The notes under the pieces were generated by a model. It did not search any database and was not told the origin of the DNA. It saw nothing but the letters and a program-made list of their open reading frames with translations. Position numbers and translations under genes: made by a program. Source: Treponema sp. (lineage in GTDB: Bacteria > Spirochaetota > Spirochaetia > Treponematales > Breznakiellaceae). From it: 8,195 bases of DNA. The stretch covers positions 1-8,195 of the forward strand of contig JAISTO010000075.1 of assembly GCA_031272575.1 (NCBI GenBank), read 5' to 3'. The first letter of the stretch is position 1; the number at the start of each line of letters is the position of its first letter. Of the stretch, positions 1 to 5,839 are shown one piece after another.

Positions 1-124
1 AAAGTGATGACCGTCATTCCGCGGCTTGACCGCGGAATCTCTATCAGAAATGGCATTTTGAGGGATAGATTGCCGGATCAAGTCCGGCAATGACGGCCTT
101 GTTTTCCTTAACTTGTTGACAGTG
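1..124. repeat. MITE-like two-hairpin element, copy 1 (left end outside window)
   Basis: This copy matches the complete element at 1573-1714 over its whole visible length. It has an internal hairpin at 16-38 (9-bp arms, loop CTTGA), a second hairpin at 69-91 (9-bp arms, loop TCAAG) and the right terminal repeat CTTAACTTGTTGACAGTG at 107-124. The left terminal repeat would lie just before base 1. No coding capacity is visible, so it would need a transposase supplied from elsewhere. Its right end lies inside the 3' end of the ATPase gene and provides that gene's stop codon. Confidence 0.85.
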
Positions 125-1025
125 GTTTGATGAGTCCCGCTAATTCGACAATGGCGGCGGGGTGCAGCCCGAGTTCAGGTTCGTCTATCACGATGACACT
201 TGGTAAAAATGGGGGCGGCTGCAATAACAGGGTGACCAGGGCCATAAAGCGCAGAGACCCATCGGAAATTTGATCCGGCCCGAAGAGATAGTCGGGGCGG
301 GTTTTGTCCGTCCAGTTGAGGCGTACAGACCGATGGCCGTCAGGGGAAAGTTCCAAAACAAAGTCTTGAAATTGCGGCATGACCGTGCGGATGTGCCGGA
401 CGATGCGCTCGTAGTAAGGGCGCCAGGCATTGCTGTCCTTCAGCATCTTGAGGAAGGCCGCCAGATTTCCGGCGTCGCGGCGCAGATAGGACACATCATC
501 GCTATAGGCGTCCCCCCGGATGCGGGAAGTGTCGGAGGTGTCATGAAATTGAAACGTCTGAATTTTCCCAAGATGCTTTGCCAGTATTGCACTGGTTTGC
601 CGGTGGTCAGAAGGGAGAGACGTTTCCGGCCCGCCGCTTCCAAGAAAGTAATCCTGCGGTTTTGGTCTGTCTTTTTTATAAAAACTTACCCGCTCGCCGT
701 TTACAAACAGTCTGTTAGGAAGGCCATGCGATAGTTTGACCGTATAGGTATCCTCTGTTTGGTCATCCTCCAGCGTTATGCTAAAGTTGATGGATTCGGT
801 TATCTGGGGGCCGTAAAAAAGCAGTTGACTTGCGCCATAGGTGCCAACATAGTTCTGCAGCGCGCCGGTATGCATATATCCCAGCATCTTAAAGAAAGAT
901 ACAAGATTGCTTTTGCCGGAACCATTTGCCCCAAGCACGAGGCACACGTCCCCAAAATTGATAGTCTCTTCGTGACGGTTATCAATGGATTTAAACCCCG
1001 AAACGGTGATCCTCGTCAATTTCAT
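108..1025 (-). CDS. AAA-family (ABC/SMC-like) ATPase, truncated at its C-terminus by a repeat element
   Basis: This is a predicted P-loop ATPase of the RecF/SMC-like class (COG4637-type predicted ATPases), probably cytoplasmic; its substrate is unknown. Visible motifs are an N-terminal beta strand, Walker A GANGSGKS (residues 32-39), an ABC-signature-like segment SDGSLRF (254-260), Walker B VIVIDEPE (277-284) and a following GLHP (286-289). The ATG is preceded by AGGAGGG with about 9 bases of spacing, which decides the start. The product has 305 residues and stops about 15 residues after Walker B. The strand and switch-loop region expected next, typically like QVIVSTQS, is missing. The last residues (LSTS) and the TAA are encoded by the terminal repeat of the element at 1-124, so the native frame ends near residue 300. 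Relatives usually run roughly 60-90 residues longer (from memory). The gene looks less GC-rich than its neighbours, which fits horizontal acquisition. It is probably non-functional for ATP hydrolysis. Confidence 0.85.
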   Translation of the reverse strand: MKLTRITVSGFKSIDNRHEETINFGDVCLVLGANGSGKSNLVSFFKMLGYMHTGALQNYVGTYGASQLLFYGPQITESINFSITLEDDQTEDTYTVKLSHGLPNRLFVNGERVSFYKKDRPKPQDYFLGSGGPETSLPSDHRQTSAILAKHLGKIQTFQFHDTSDTSRIRGDAYSDDVSYLRRDAGNLAAFLKMLKDSNAWRPYYERIVRHIRTVMPQFQDFVLELSPDGHRSVRLNWTDKTRPDYLFGPDQISDGSLRFMALVTLLLQPPPFLPSVIVIDEPELGLHPAAIVELAGLIKPLSTS

Positions 1026-1058
1026 GCCGAGCCGCCCTCCTTTTTAGTGCAGGTGAAT

Positions 1059-1087
1059 AGGATACCGTGTCTGTAAAAAAGAGTCAA
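1059..1087 (-). promoter_or_regulatory. sigma70-like promoter for the truncated ATPase
   Basis: On the minus strand there is a -35 TTGACT (1082-1087) and a -10 TATCCT (1059-1064), separated by exactly 17 bases. They lie 34 bases upstream of the ATPase ATG and 15 bases before its AGGAGGG site. This suggests the ATPase was transcribed on its own rather than from the upstream regulator remnant. Confidence 0.6.
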
Positions 1088-1108
1088 TGGCCGCATTGCC
1101 TCCGCGCC

Positions 1109-1264
1109 CTATTCCCCCTCCTCCTGCTTCTTGAGCGCCTTGATCAGGGCGAGGGCCAGTTGCTGCGTCTTTTTTTGCATATTGGAGACTATGTGCGCTA
1201 TCTGGAGCGCTTCGGCGCCGCGGCAGGGGGCCTCTTCCCGGCCGGTGACGAGATATTCCACGCG
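1109..1264 (-). pseudogene. C-terminal remnant of an XRE-family transcriptional regulator
   Basis: The last 51 codons before a TAG at 1109-1111 read as the tail of a small helix-turn-helix regulator. The piece begins RVEYLVTGREE, which resembles the VDYLVTG-type end of the HTH_3 domain in many XRE proteins. It then continues with an amphipathic helix (IAHIVSNMQKKTQQLALALI) and a charged KALKKQEEGE end. Upstream of about 1264 the frame stays open but the protein sequence becomes meaningless, because the DNA is there the reverse strand of a leucine-rich-repeat fragment. The DNA-binding domain is therefore gone and no start codon or ribosome site fits. It lies upstream of the ATPase on the same strand, so a former regulator-ATPase pair is possible. 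The assignment rests on recognition of the motif, not on a search. Confidence 0.55.
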
Positions 1265-1492
1265 CTCGTTATCCCCGCCTCGATCCGCGGCAGCACCGTC
1301 GTGGCGATTGCGGACGGCGCGTTCCGGCAGCAGCGCCGCCGGGGTAACGATGACGAGGACCTCATCGCCCTGGAACTGCCCAACACCCTCGAAACGATAG
1401 GCAGGAACGCGTTCCGCGGCAACGCCCTTAGAGAGGTGTTTATTCCCGCCAGTGTGGAAGAGATCGGCGAGGGCGCGTTCGACGACAACCCC
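1265..1492 (+). pseudogene. Internal fragment of a BspA-like leucine-rich-repeat protein
   Basis: About 76 codons on the plus strand show the LRR_5 (BspA-type, Treponema pallidum-type) pattern: VIPASIRGSTVVAIADGAF, then LELPNTLETIGRNAF, then VFIPASVEEIGEGAF, with spacing of roughly 23-40 residues. Such proteins are usually long, exported surface proteins in treponemes. Here both ends are lost. On the left, the frame runs into the reverse strand of the regulator remnant at about 1264. On the right, it degenerates after DDNPN into Ala/Arg-rich sequence and a C-rich heptamer tract. No start codon, signal peptide or ribosome site belongs to it. An open frame continues on both sides (1067-2011) but I read that as chance in GC-rich DNA. 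Confidence 0.7.
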
Positions 1493-1528
1493 AACCGCGC
1501 GGCGGCGGCCTCCCCGCGCCGCCGCGCC

Positions 1529-1549
1529 CCCCATTCCCTACTTCCTAAA
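1529..1549. repeat. Degenerate C-rich heptamer array (three units)
   Basis: Three consecutive 7-base units read CCCCATT, CCCTACT and TCCTAAA. They resemble the longer array at 5543-5577. The array lies immediately after the broken end of the LRR fragment and runs into a terminal-repeat sequence of the MITE-like element. The third unit is weak, so the array is suggestive rather than certain. Confidence 0.4.
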
Positions 1550-1587
1550 CTTGTTGACAGTGCTCTGTATACCACTGTCAACAAGTT
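1548..1587. repeat. Perfect inverted repeat formed by two facing element ends
   Basis: AACTTGTTGACAGTG (1548-1562) and its exact complement (1573-1587) face each other across the 10-base spacer CTCTGTATAC. The right arm is the left end of the full element. The left arm is an extra, solo copy of the element's right end. As RNA or single-stranded DNA it could form a 15-bp stem with a 10-base loop. Confidence 0.85.
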
Positions 1588-1714
1588 AAGGAAAGAGCCA
1601 ACCGTCATTCCGCGACTTGATCGCGGAATCTCTACCAACATGGCCCTTTTTTCAATAGATTGCCGGGTCAAGCCCGGCAATGACGGTCTTGTTTTTCTTA
1701 ACTTGTTGACAGTG
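1573..1714. mobile_element. MITE-like element, complete copy 2
   Basis: A 142-bp non-coding element is bounded by perfect 18-bp inverted ends, CACTGTCAACAAGTTAAG at 1573-1590 and its complement at 1697-1714. The flanks CTCTGTATAC at 1563-1572 and 1715-1724 look like a 10-bp target duplication. Inside are hairpin A (1607-1629, loop CTTGA) and hairpin B (1659-1681, loop TCAAG). The two halves of the element are rough reverse complements of each other. Compared with copy 1, base changes in the stems are compensated on the opposite arm. No transposase is present, so mobility is inferred from structure. The 3' end of the NDK-like gene reads into it. Confidence 0.8.
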
Positions 1715-2890
1715 CTCTGTATACTCCGCGAGCAGCCGCGCCAGGTCGTTTTCGTGTATGCGGACTATGCCCATCTCCCGCCGCGCGTTCTCGGGCGAGT
1801 CCGAGGCGTGGGCGCTGTTCACCATGACGTTGCTGCCGAAGTCGCGGCGCACGGTGCCGCCCGGCGCTTTGAGCGGGTCGGTAGGGCCGAGCACCGCGCG
1901 AATTTTTTGCACCGCGTTTTCACCCTCGTAGAGCAGGATCATGCATTTGGATCGGCCGGGTTTTGCGGCCCTCTCCGCGTCGAGTGTGCCATCGGGTACC
2001 GTCTCGCCTGACATAAAGGTGACTATGCGGTCAAACTGATCCCGCGCGCACTCGATGCCCGCGCTCTCGATGAGCGCCTTTTCGGCGGCCTCGCTCAGCA
2101 TAAGACCGAACTCCCGCTCGACCATGGCCTTTATTTTGCGGCCGAAGGTGGGCGCGAGTTTTTCCTCCAGGGCCTCTTTCACCGGGCCGTAGAACTCGAG
2201 CGCCTGCCCCAGCGAAAAACGATGCACCTTGACGGCGGCAATGCGCAGGCCGGTGCACGCAAACATACTGATGATAGTCCCCGGACGGGTGGAAGCGTAC
2301 TCCCAGTTGTCCGGCTTGATGATCACAAGGGTCTGCTCGACTTTGGACGGGTCCGGATACGCCACCCCGACGTCGACCACGTTGTCGCTCGTTTTGAGCA
2401 GGCCCGCGAAGAGCCGCAGATCGCGATCCGCGGTCTCCTGATTCCGCGGCGTAATGACCGCGGGCTCGAAGTAGGTGATCACGTTGGGGTCGTAGTGCGA
2501 GATGATCAGGTCGGCGTAGGTGTCGCGGATCGTTTCGCCCGCGGCTTCGTCGTCACCGCCGTGCTCGGGGTGCAGATGCCCGCATACGGGAACAAGCACG
2601 GAGCAGGGGGCTTCCCCCTTGAAGATCAGCAGGAGGCTCCTCCTGCGCTTCCCGTTCTGCGGGCAGAGGTTCCAGGCCGCGTAATCCGCGCACAGGTTCA
2701 CCTCCCCGGGGGCTGTCTCTTCCCGCAGCGCCTCCGAATAGGCCCTCGCGAATCCCTGATCCGGGGTAATTAACTGCGCGCCTGCCAGTTCTATCCCCGG
2801 CAGCGAGAGGAGGCGGGCTATCACCCCGCCCGTCCTGCTCTTGGCAATGGTGTGCGGAGTCACCAATACATACGACAGATTTTCACTCAT
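1652..2890 (-). CDS. Tandem nucleoside-diphosphate-kinase-like protein with an element-derived C-terminal tail
   Basis: NDK moves the gamma phosphate between nucleoside tri- and diphosphates through a phosphohistidine. This 412-residue protein has two NDK-like halves, against about 140-150 residues for a normal NDK. The N-terminal half (about 5-165) keeps the fold pattern (LSYVLVTPHTIAK, then ETIRDTYADL) but lacks the catalytic His motif. The C-terminal half (about 185-377) has TLVIIKPD, GENAVQKIRAVLGPTDP, GGTVRRDFGS and the active-site signature NSAHASDSP with His361. It also carries about 50-60 extra residues (about 247-313) relative to a standard NDK. The start is the ATG after GGAG in the 10-base gap downstream of tex, so the pair is probably cotranscribed. 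Residues 393-412 come from the inserted element; the native protein has about 392 residues plus a short tail. Activity is plausible but untested; a nucleotide-binding or regulatory role is possible. Confidence 0.85.
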   Translation of the reverse strand: MSENLSYVLVTPHTIAKSRTGGVIARLLSLPGIELAGAQLITPDQGFARAYSEALREETAPGEVNLCADYAAWNLCPQNGKRRRSLLLIFKGEAPCSVLVPVCGHLHPEHGGDDEAAGETIRDTYADLIISHYDPNVITYFEPAVITPRNQETADRDLRLFAGLLKTSDNVVDVGVAYPDPSKVEQTLVIIKPDNWEYASTRPGTIISMFACTGLRIAAVKVHRFSLGQALEFYGPVKEALEEKLAPTFGRKIKAMVEREFGLMLSEAAEKALIESAGIECARDQFDRIVTFMSGETVPDGTLDAERAAKPGRSKCMILLYEGENAVQKIRAVLGPTDPLKAPGGTVRRDFGSNVMVNSAHASDSPENARREMGIVRIHENDLARLLAEYTEHCQQVKKNKTVIAGLDPAIY

Positions 2891-2900
2891 AACTTTCTCC

Positions 2901-5405
2901 TTACCGCTTGCGGAATGCCTCCGCGAAGGGGTTGTACATGGTACCGTCGTCGTCCTTGCGGCCGGGGCTGTAGCCCCTCTGGCGCTCCCGCTCGAGGAGC
3001 GCGGCCGGCGGCCGGGGGCTTCCGGTGCGGGGCCTCGCCTGCTGCGGGCCGTGCGCCCCCTCGTGACGCGGAGAGGCGCCCTGCTGGGCCGCGCCCTGGG
3101 GAGCCGCGCCCGCCTTTGCGCCCGCGCCCGCGCCCTCGTGCCGCGGGCCGCTTCCCGCGCCTTCACGCCGTGGGCCGCTCTTGCGGGAGAGGCTTATGCG
3201 GCGACGGTCTTCATCCAGGCCGATGATGTGGAACTCGTAAATGTCCCCCACCTTCACCACATCCATGGGGTTTTCGACGTAGGTGTCCGCTATTTCGGAC
3301 ACGTGCACGAGCGCGGTTTCCTTCAGGCCGATGTCCACAAAGGCACCGAAGTCCACCACGTTCTTGATCTTGCCCGTCACCCGCATGCCCTCTTTCAGGT
3401 CCTTGAATTCGAGCACCCCCTTCTGCATGATCGGTTTCGGGTACCCGTCCCGCGGGTCGCGGTTCGGCTTCTTCAGTTCCTCGATGATGTCGTCGATCGT
3501 GAGGTCCCCCACGCCGAATTGGGTTTTTAACCGCGCCCGCTCCTCCGCATTCACCGTGCCATGCACACTGAGCGCCTGCTGGATGCTCCGGGCCGTCTCG
3601 TAATTTTCCGGATGCACCCAGGTGTTGTCGAGGCGCTCTCCGCTTTCAGGAATTTTCAGAAAGCCCGCGGCCTGCTCGAAACTCTTCGCGCCCATACCCG
3701 GCACGGCGTTTAAATCGGCGCGGCTCGCGATCTTCCCCTTTTCGTCCCGGTACTGCACGATCTTGCGGGCCAGCCCCGCGTTTATGCCGGACACGTACTT
3801 CAACAGGGAGGCGCTTGCCGTGTTCAGGTTGACGCCGACATTGTTCACCACCGAGGAGACGACCTCGTCCAAACTTTCGGAGAGTTTTTTTTGATTTAGG
3901 TCATGCTGATAGAGGCCGACCCCGATCGATTTCGGGTCTATCTTGACGAGTTCGGCGAGCGGGTCCTGCAGCCTGCGCCCTATCGAGATCGCGCCGCGGA
4001 TAGTGAGGTCGAGCTGCGGGAACTCCTCCCGTGCAATGTCGCTCGCCGAGTACACGGAGGCCCCGTCCTCGTCCACCACGGTGAAGAGCACATCGAGCGC
4101 GTTTTCCTCGATGACCTTCGCGACGATTTCCTGCACCTCGCGCGTACCCGTGCCGTTGCCCACCGCCACCAGTTGAATGTCATGCGCCTTTATGCCCTTG
4201 AGGATTAACTGCTTCGCTTCCTCGGGCTTGTCGTTCCGAATGACAAAGTGATCGAGGTACTTGCCGGTGTCGTCGAGGAGCGCGCACTTGGTGCCGGTGC
4301 GTATACCCGGGTCCATGCCGAGTACCCGCGTCCCCTTGATCGGCTGCTGCATCAGGAGGTTTTTCAGGTTTTTGCTGAAGACGGAAATGCCGTGTTCGTC
4401 CGCCGTGTCGCTCTGGTCGCCCCGGATTTCGCGGCAGACCGCGGGTGACAGGAGGCGCTTCAGCGCGTCCTCGATGGCGGTCTTGTGGTAGTCGTTGTGC
4501 AGTTCGTACTGGCGCTGCAGCAGTTCAACAGCGGTGGTTTCGTCCACATCGAGGGTGACATCGAGCGCGCCCTCCCGCTCCCCGCGGTTGATCGCCAGTA
4601 TGCGGTGCGGCTTTATCAGCGAGAGCCGCTCTTTGAAATCCCAGTACATCTGGTAGGTGGACGTTTTCTTTTCGTCCTCGCCGCTCAGGCCCGGCTTCCC
4701 GGAGGCCTTGACGATGATCGTACCGTCCTTCCGGTAGAAGGCCTTTATTGCCGCGCGGTTCTCCGGCGTCTGCGCCACCTCCTCCGCGATGATGTCCATG
4801 GCCCCCTGCAGCGCGTCGTCGACGCTCTTCACCTCGAGGCTTGCGGGCGCGGCGCCCGCGGCCGGGCTTTCCCCTTCCGGCGCAGCCCCGGCTTCAGCCT
4901 CCGCGGGGCTATCCGCGTCACTCGTTACGGTGACGAACTCCGCGGCCTTCGCCCGCAGCGGCTCCGCCTCCAGCACCTTCATGGCCTCGGCCAGCGGCCC
5001 CAGGCCCTTTTCGAGCGCCAGCATACCGCGGGTCTTCTTCTTGCGCTTGTAGGGCGCGTAGATATCCTCCAGTTCCGCAAGCGTGGCCGCCCCGCTGATG
5101 TTCTCGTAGAGCGTCTCCGTCAACTTGCCCTGCTCGAAAATGCTCCGCACGATCTCGATGCGCCGCGTTTCGAGGTTTTTGCCGCTGTTGTAGAGGTGCT
5201 CGGTGTCGCGCACCTGCACCTCGTCCAGTTCGCCGGTGGCTTCCTTGCGGTACCGCGCGATGAAGGGCACCGTCCCCCCTTCCAGAATGAGGCGCATAAC
5301 CGCCTCCGCCTGACTCACGCGGATGCCCAGTTTCTCCGCCACCCGCCGCAAAAGCGCGGCCTCGTCTACCGCGAGGCCGTCGATGAATGCCTTGTTTAGT
5401 TCCAT
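2901..5405 (-). CDS. tex: Tex-family RNA-binding transcription accessory protein
   Basis: Tex is a cytoplasmic nucleic-acid-binding protein conserved across bacteria and linked to transcription and RNA handling. The 834-residue product shows the standard order. The N-terminal Tex region (about 12-160) includes EGGTVPFIARYRKEATGELD. A YqgF/RNase H-like domain starts at VLGMDPGIRTGTKCA (361-375). Helix-hairpin-helix repeats follow at about 530-585 (VSGINAGLARKIV, VPGMGAKSFEQAAGF). An S1 domain lies at about 666-741 (GMRVTGKIKNVVDFGAFVDIG ... RRRISLSRK). It is longer than the usual 720-790 residues because of an Ala/Glu/Pro-rich insert (about 163-190) and a Gly/Ala/Arg-rich tail (about 743-834) ending NPFAEAFRKR. 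I chose ATG at 5405; an in-frame TTG at 5441 would add 12 unconvincing residues. Neither start has a clear Shine-Dalgarno, and I see no good promoter. The NDK-like gene follows after 10 bases. Confidence 0.96.
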   Translation of the reverse strand: MELNKAFIDGLAVDEAALLRRVAEKLGIRVSQAEAVMRLILEGGTVPFIARYRKEATGELDEVQVRDTEHLYNSGKNLETRRIEIVRSIFEQGKLTETLYENISGAATLAELEDIYAPYKRKKKTRGMLALEKGLGPLAEAMKVLEAEPLRAKAAEFVTVTSDADSPAEAEAGAAPEGESPAAGAAPASLEVKSVDDALQGAMDIIAEEVAQTPENRAAIKAFYRKDGTIIVKASGKPGLSGEDEKKTSTYQMYWDFKERLSLIKPHRILAINRGEREGALDVTLDVDETTAVELLQRQYELHNDYHKTAIEDALKRLLSPAVCREIRGDQSDTADEHGISVFSKNLKNLLMQQPIKGTRVLGMDPGIRTGTKCALLDDTGKYLDHFVIRNDKPEEAKQLILKGIKAHDIQLVAVGNGTGTREVQEIVAKVIEENALDVLFTVVDEDGASVYSASDIAREEFPQLDLTIRGAISIGRRLQDPLAELVKIDPKSIGVGLYQHDLNQKKLSESLDEVVSSVVNNVGVNLNTASASLLKYVSGINAGLARKIVQYRDEKGKIASRADLNAVPGMGAKSFEQAAGFLKIPESGERLDNTWVHPENYETARSIQQALSVHGTVNAEERARLKTQFGVGDLTIDDIIEELKKPNRDPRDGYPKPIMQKGVLEFKDLKEGMRVTGKIKNVVDFGAFVDIGLKETALVHVSEIADTYVENPMDVVKVGDIYEFHIIGLDEDRRRISLSRKSGPRREGAGSGPRHEGAGAGAKAGAAPQGAAQQGASPRHEGAHGPQQARPRTGSPRPPAALLERERQRGYSPGRKDDDGTMYNPFAEAFRKR

Positions 5406-5450
5406 AGGGGTAGTCTGGCGCAGGCGGGGGAGGGGAGTCAAGGGGCCGCA

Positions 5451-5540
5451 TCAGCCCTCACGCACCTTCTCAAACATCGTCCGATACCACCCGCTCGCTC
5501 TCCGGCGCAAAGAAGGTCGCCTGCTCCGCGTAGTGCCGCT
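5451..5540 (-). pseudogene. Possible 3' remnant of an unidentified gene with a frameshift
   Basis: On the minus strand, one frame gives HYAEQATFFAPESER and an adjacent frame gives WYRTMFEKVREG followed by TGA (5451-5453). The two join smoothly if one base is removed from the CCC run at 5490-5492. The joined piece looks like a normal protein C-terminus, with balanced composition and charged helical ends. Upstream it breaks off at the heptamer array. I do not recognise the family. It may be the tail of a gene that once preceded tex. Chance cannot be excluded over such a short length. Confidence 0.3.
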
Positions 5541-5542
5541 CC

Positions 5543-5577
5543 CCCCACTCCCCATTCCCCACTCCCTATCCCCCCCC
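5543..5577. repeat. C-rich heptamer array (five units)
   Basis: Five consecutive 7-base units read CCCCACT, CCCCATT, CCCCACT, CCCTATC and CCCCCCC. The pattern recalls short tandemly repeated heptamers known from cyanobacterial genomes. It separates the gene remnant to its left from the lipoprotein promoter, whose -35 box starts at the next base. The purine-rich opposite strand could favour triplex or G-quadruplex structure. Confidence 0.6.
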
Positions 5578-5606
5578 TTGACTTTTTCCCGCATGCCGTC
5601 TATAAT
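5578..5606 (+). promoter_or_regulatory. Strong sigma70-type promoter for the small lipoprotein gene
   Basis: The -35 box TTGACT (5578-5583) and the perfect -10 box TATAAT (5601-5606) are separated by 17 bases, the optimal spacing. Transcription should start near 5612-5615. The heptamer array lies directly upstream of the -35 box, where UP-element contacts would normally fall. Confidence 0.85.
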
Positions 5607-5614
5607 AGGGATAC

Positions 5615-5630
5615 ATCCGCTTGAGCGGGT
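5615..5630 (+). other. 5' stem-loop of the lipoprotein mRNA
   Basis: Bases 5615-5620 pair with 5625-5630 (six pairs, one of them G-U) around a TTGA tetraloop. The hairpin begins at or within a few bases of the predicted transcription start. Stem-loops at the extreme 5' end are known to protect some mRNAs from decay; that role is inferred here. Confidence 0.5.
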
Positions 5631-5655
5631 GAATTTATCATTCCTGGAGGAAGAT

Positions 5656-5820
5656 ATGAAGTCCTTGAAGTGGCTGGCGATCGCTTGTGTAATCGGTGCT
5701 ATGGTATCGGTTGCGTGCGCCAGTGCGCCGGCAGCGGCGCCTGCGGCCCCGGCAGCGGCCGGAGCGCCCGCAGAGGGAGCCCCGGCGGAAGCCGCTCCCG
5801 TGGCAGCGCCCGCTGAATAA
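5656..5820 (+). CDS. Small Ala/Pro-rich lipoprotein (54 residues)
   Basis: The product has a charged N-terminus (MKSLK), a hydrophobic segment (about 6-19) and a Cys at position 21 in the context VSVAC, which fits the relaxed spirochaetal lipobox. After lipidation the mature part would be only 34 residues, almost entirely Ala, Pro, Gly and Glu, with APAEG/APAEA-type repeats and no predicted fold. It would be anchored to a membrane, probably facing the periplasm or surface. The start is set by GGAGG five bases upstream. Expression signals are unusually good: a consensus promoter, a 5' hairpin, a strong ribosome site and two downstream hairpins. This suggests an abundant protein. The family is not recognised. 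A spacer or envelope-tethering role is possible but unproven. Confidence 0.75.
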   Translation: MKSLKWLAIACVIGAMVSVACASAPAAAPAAPAAAGAPAEGAPAEAAPVAAPAE

Positions 5821-5839
5821 GCGGCGTTTCGTCCTGGTG

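Noticed and set aside
108..1025. ATPase as part of a defence system (ATPase plus partner nuclease)
   Set aside because: The gene is truncated and the only neighbours are remnants and repeats. No nuclease or toxin gene is visible.
1..1724. The two repeat copies as a CRISPR array
   Set aside because: Only two copies 1.5 kb apart, with long terminal inverted repeats, no spacers and no cas genes.
1706..1725. TTGACA followed by TATACT as a promoter
   Set aside because: The two boxes are only 8 bases apart, far from the 16-18 needed.
1067..2011. A 314-codon open frame on the plus strand
   Set aside because: Only 1265-1492 resembles protein (LRR). The rest is the reverse strand of the regulator stub, the repeat element and the ndk-like gene.
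2888..3166. A 92-codon N-terminal extension of the NDK-like frame
   Set aside because: It is Arg/Ala-rich sequence out of frame with tex. The ATG at 2890 has a good GGAG and begins a clean NDK-like strand.
4485..5399. A 304-codon plus-strand frame opposite tex
   Set aside because: It is an antisense shadow of a well-conserved gene in GC-rich DNA, without a ribosome site or recognisable motif.
5406..5441. TTG start for tex at 5441
   Set aside because: It would add TPLPRLRQTTP-like residues from C-rich DNA with no ribosome site. The Tex family begins close to the ATG at 5405.
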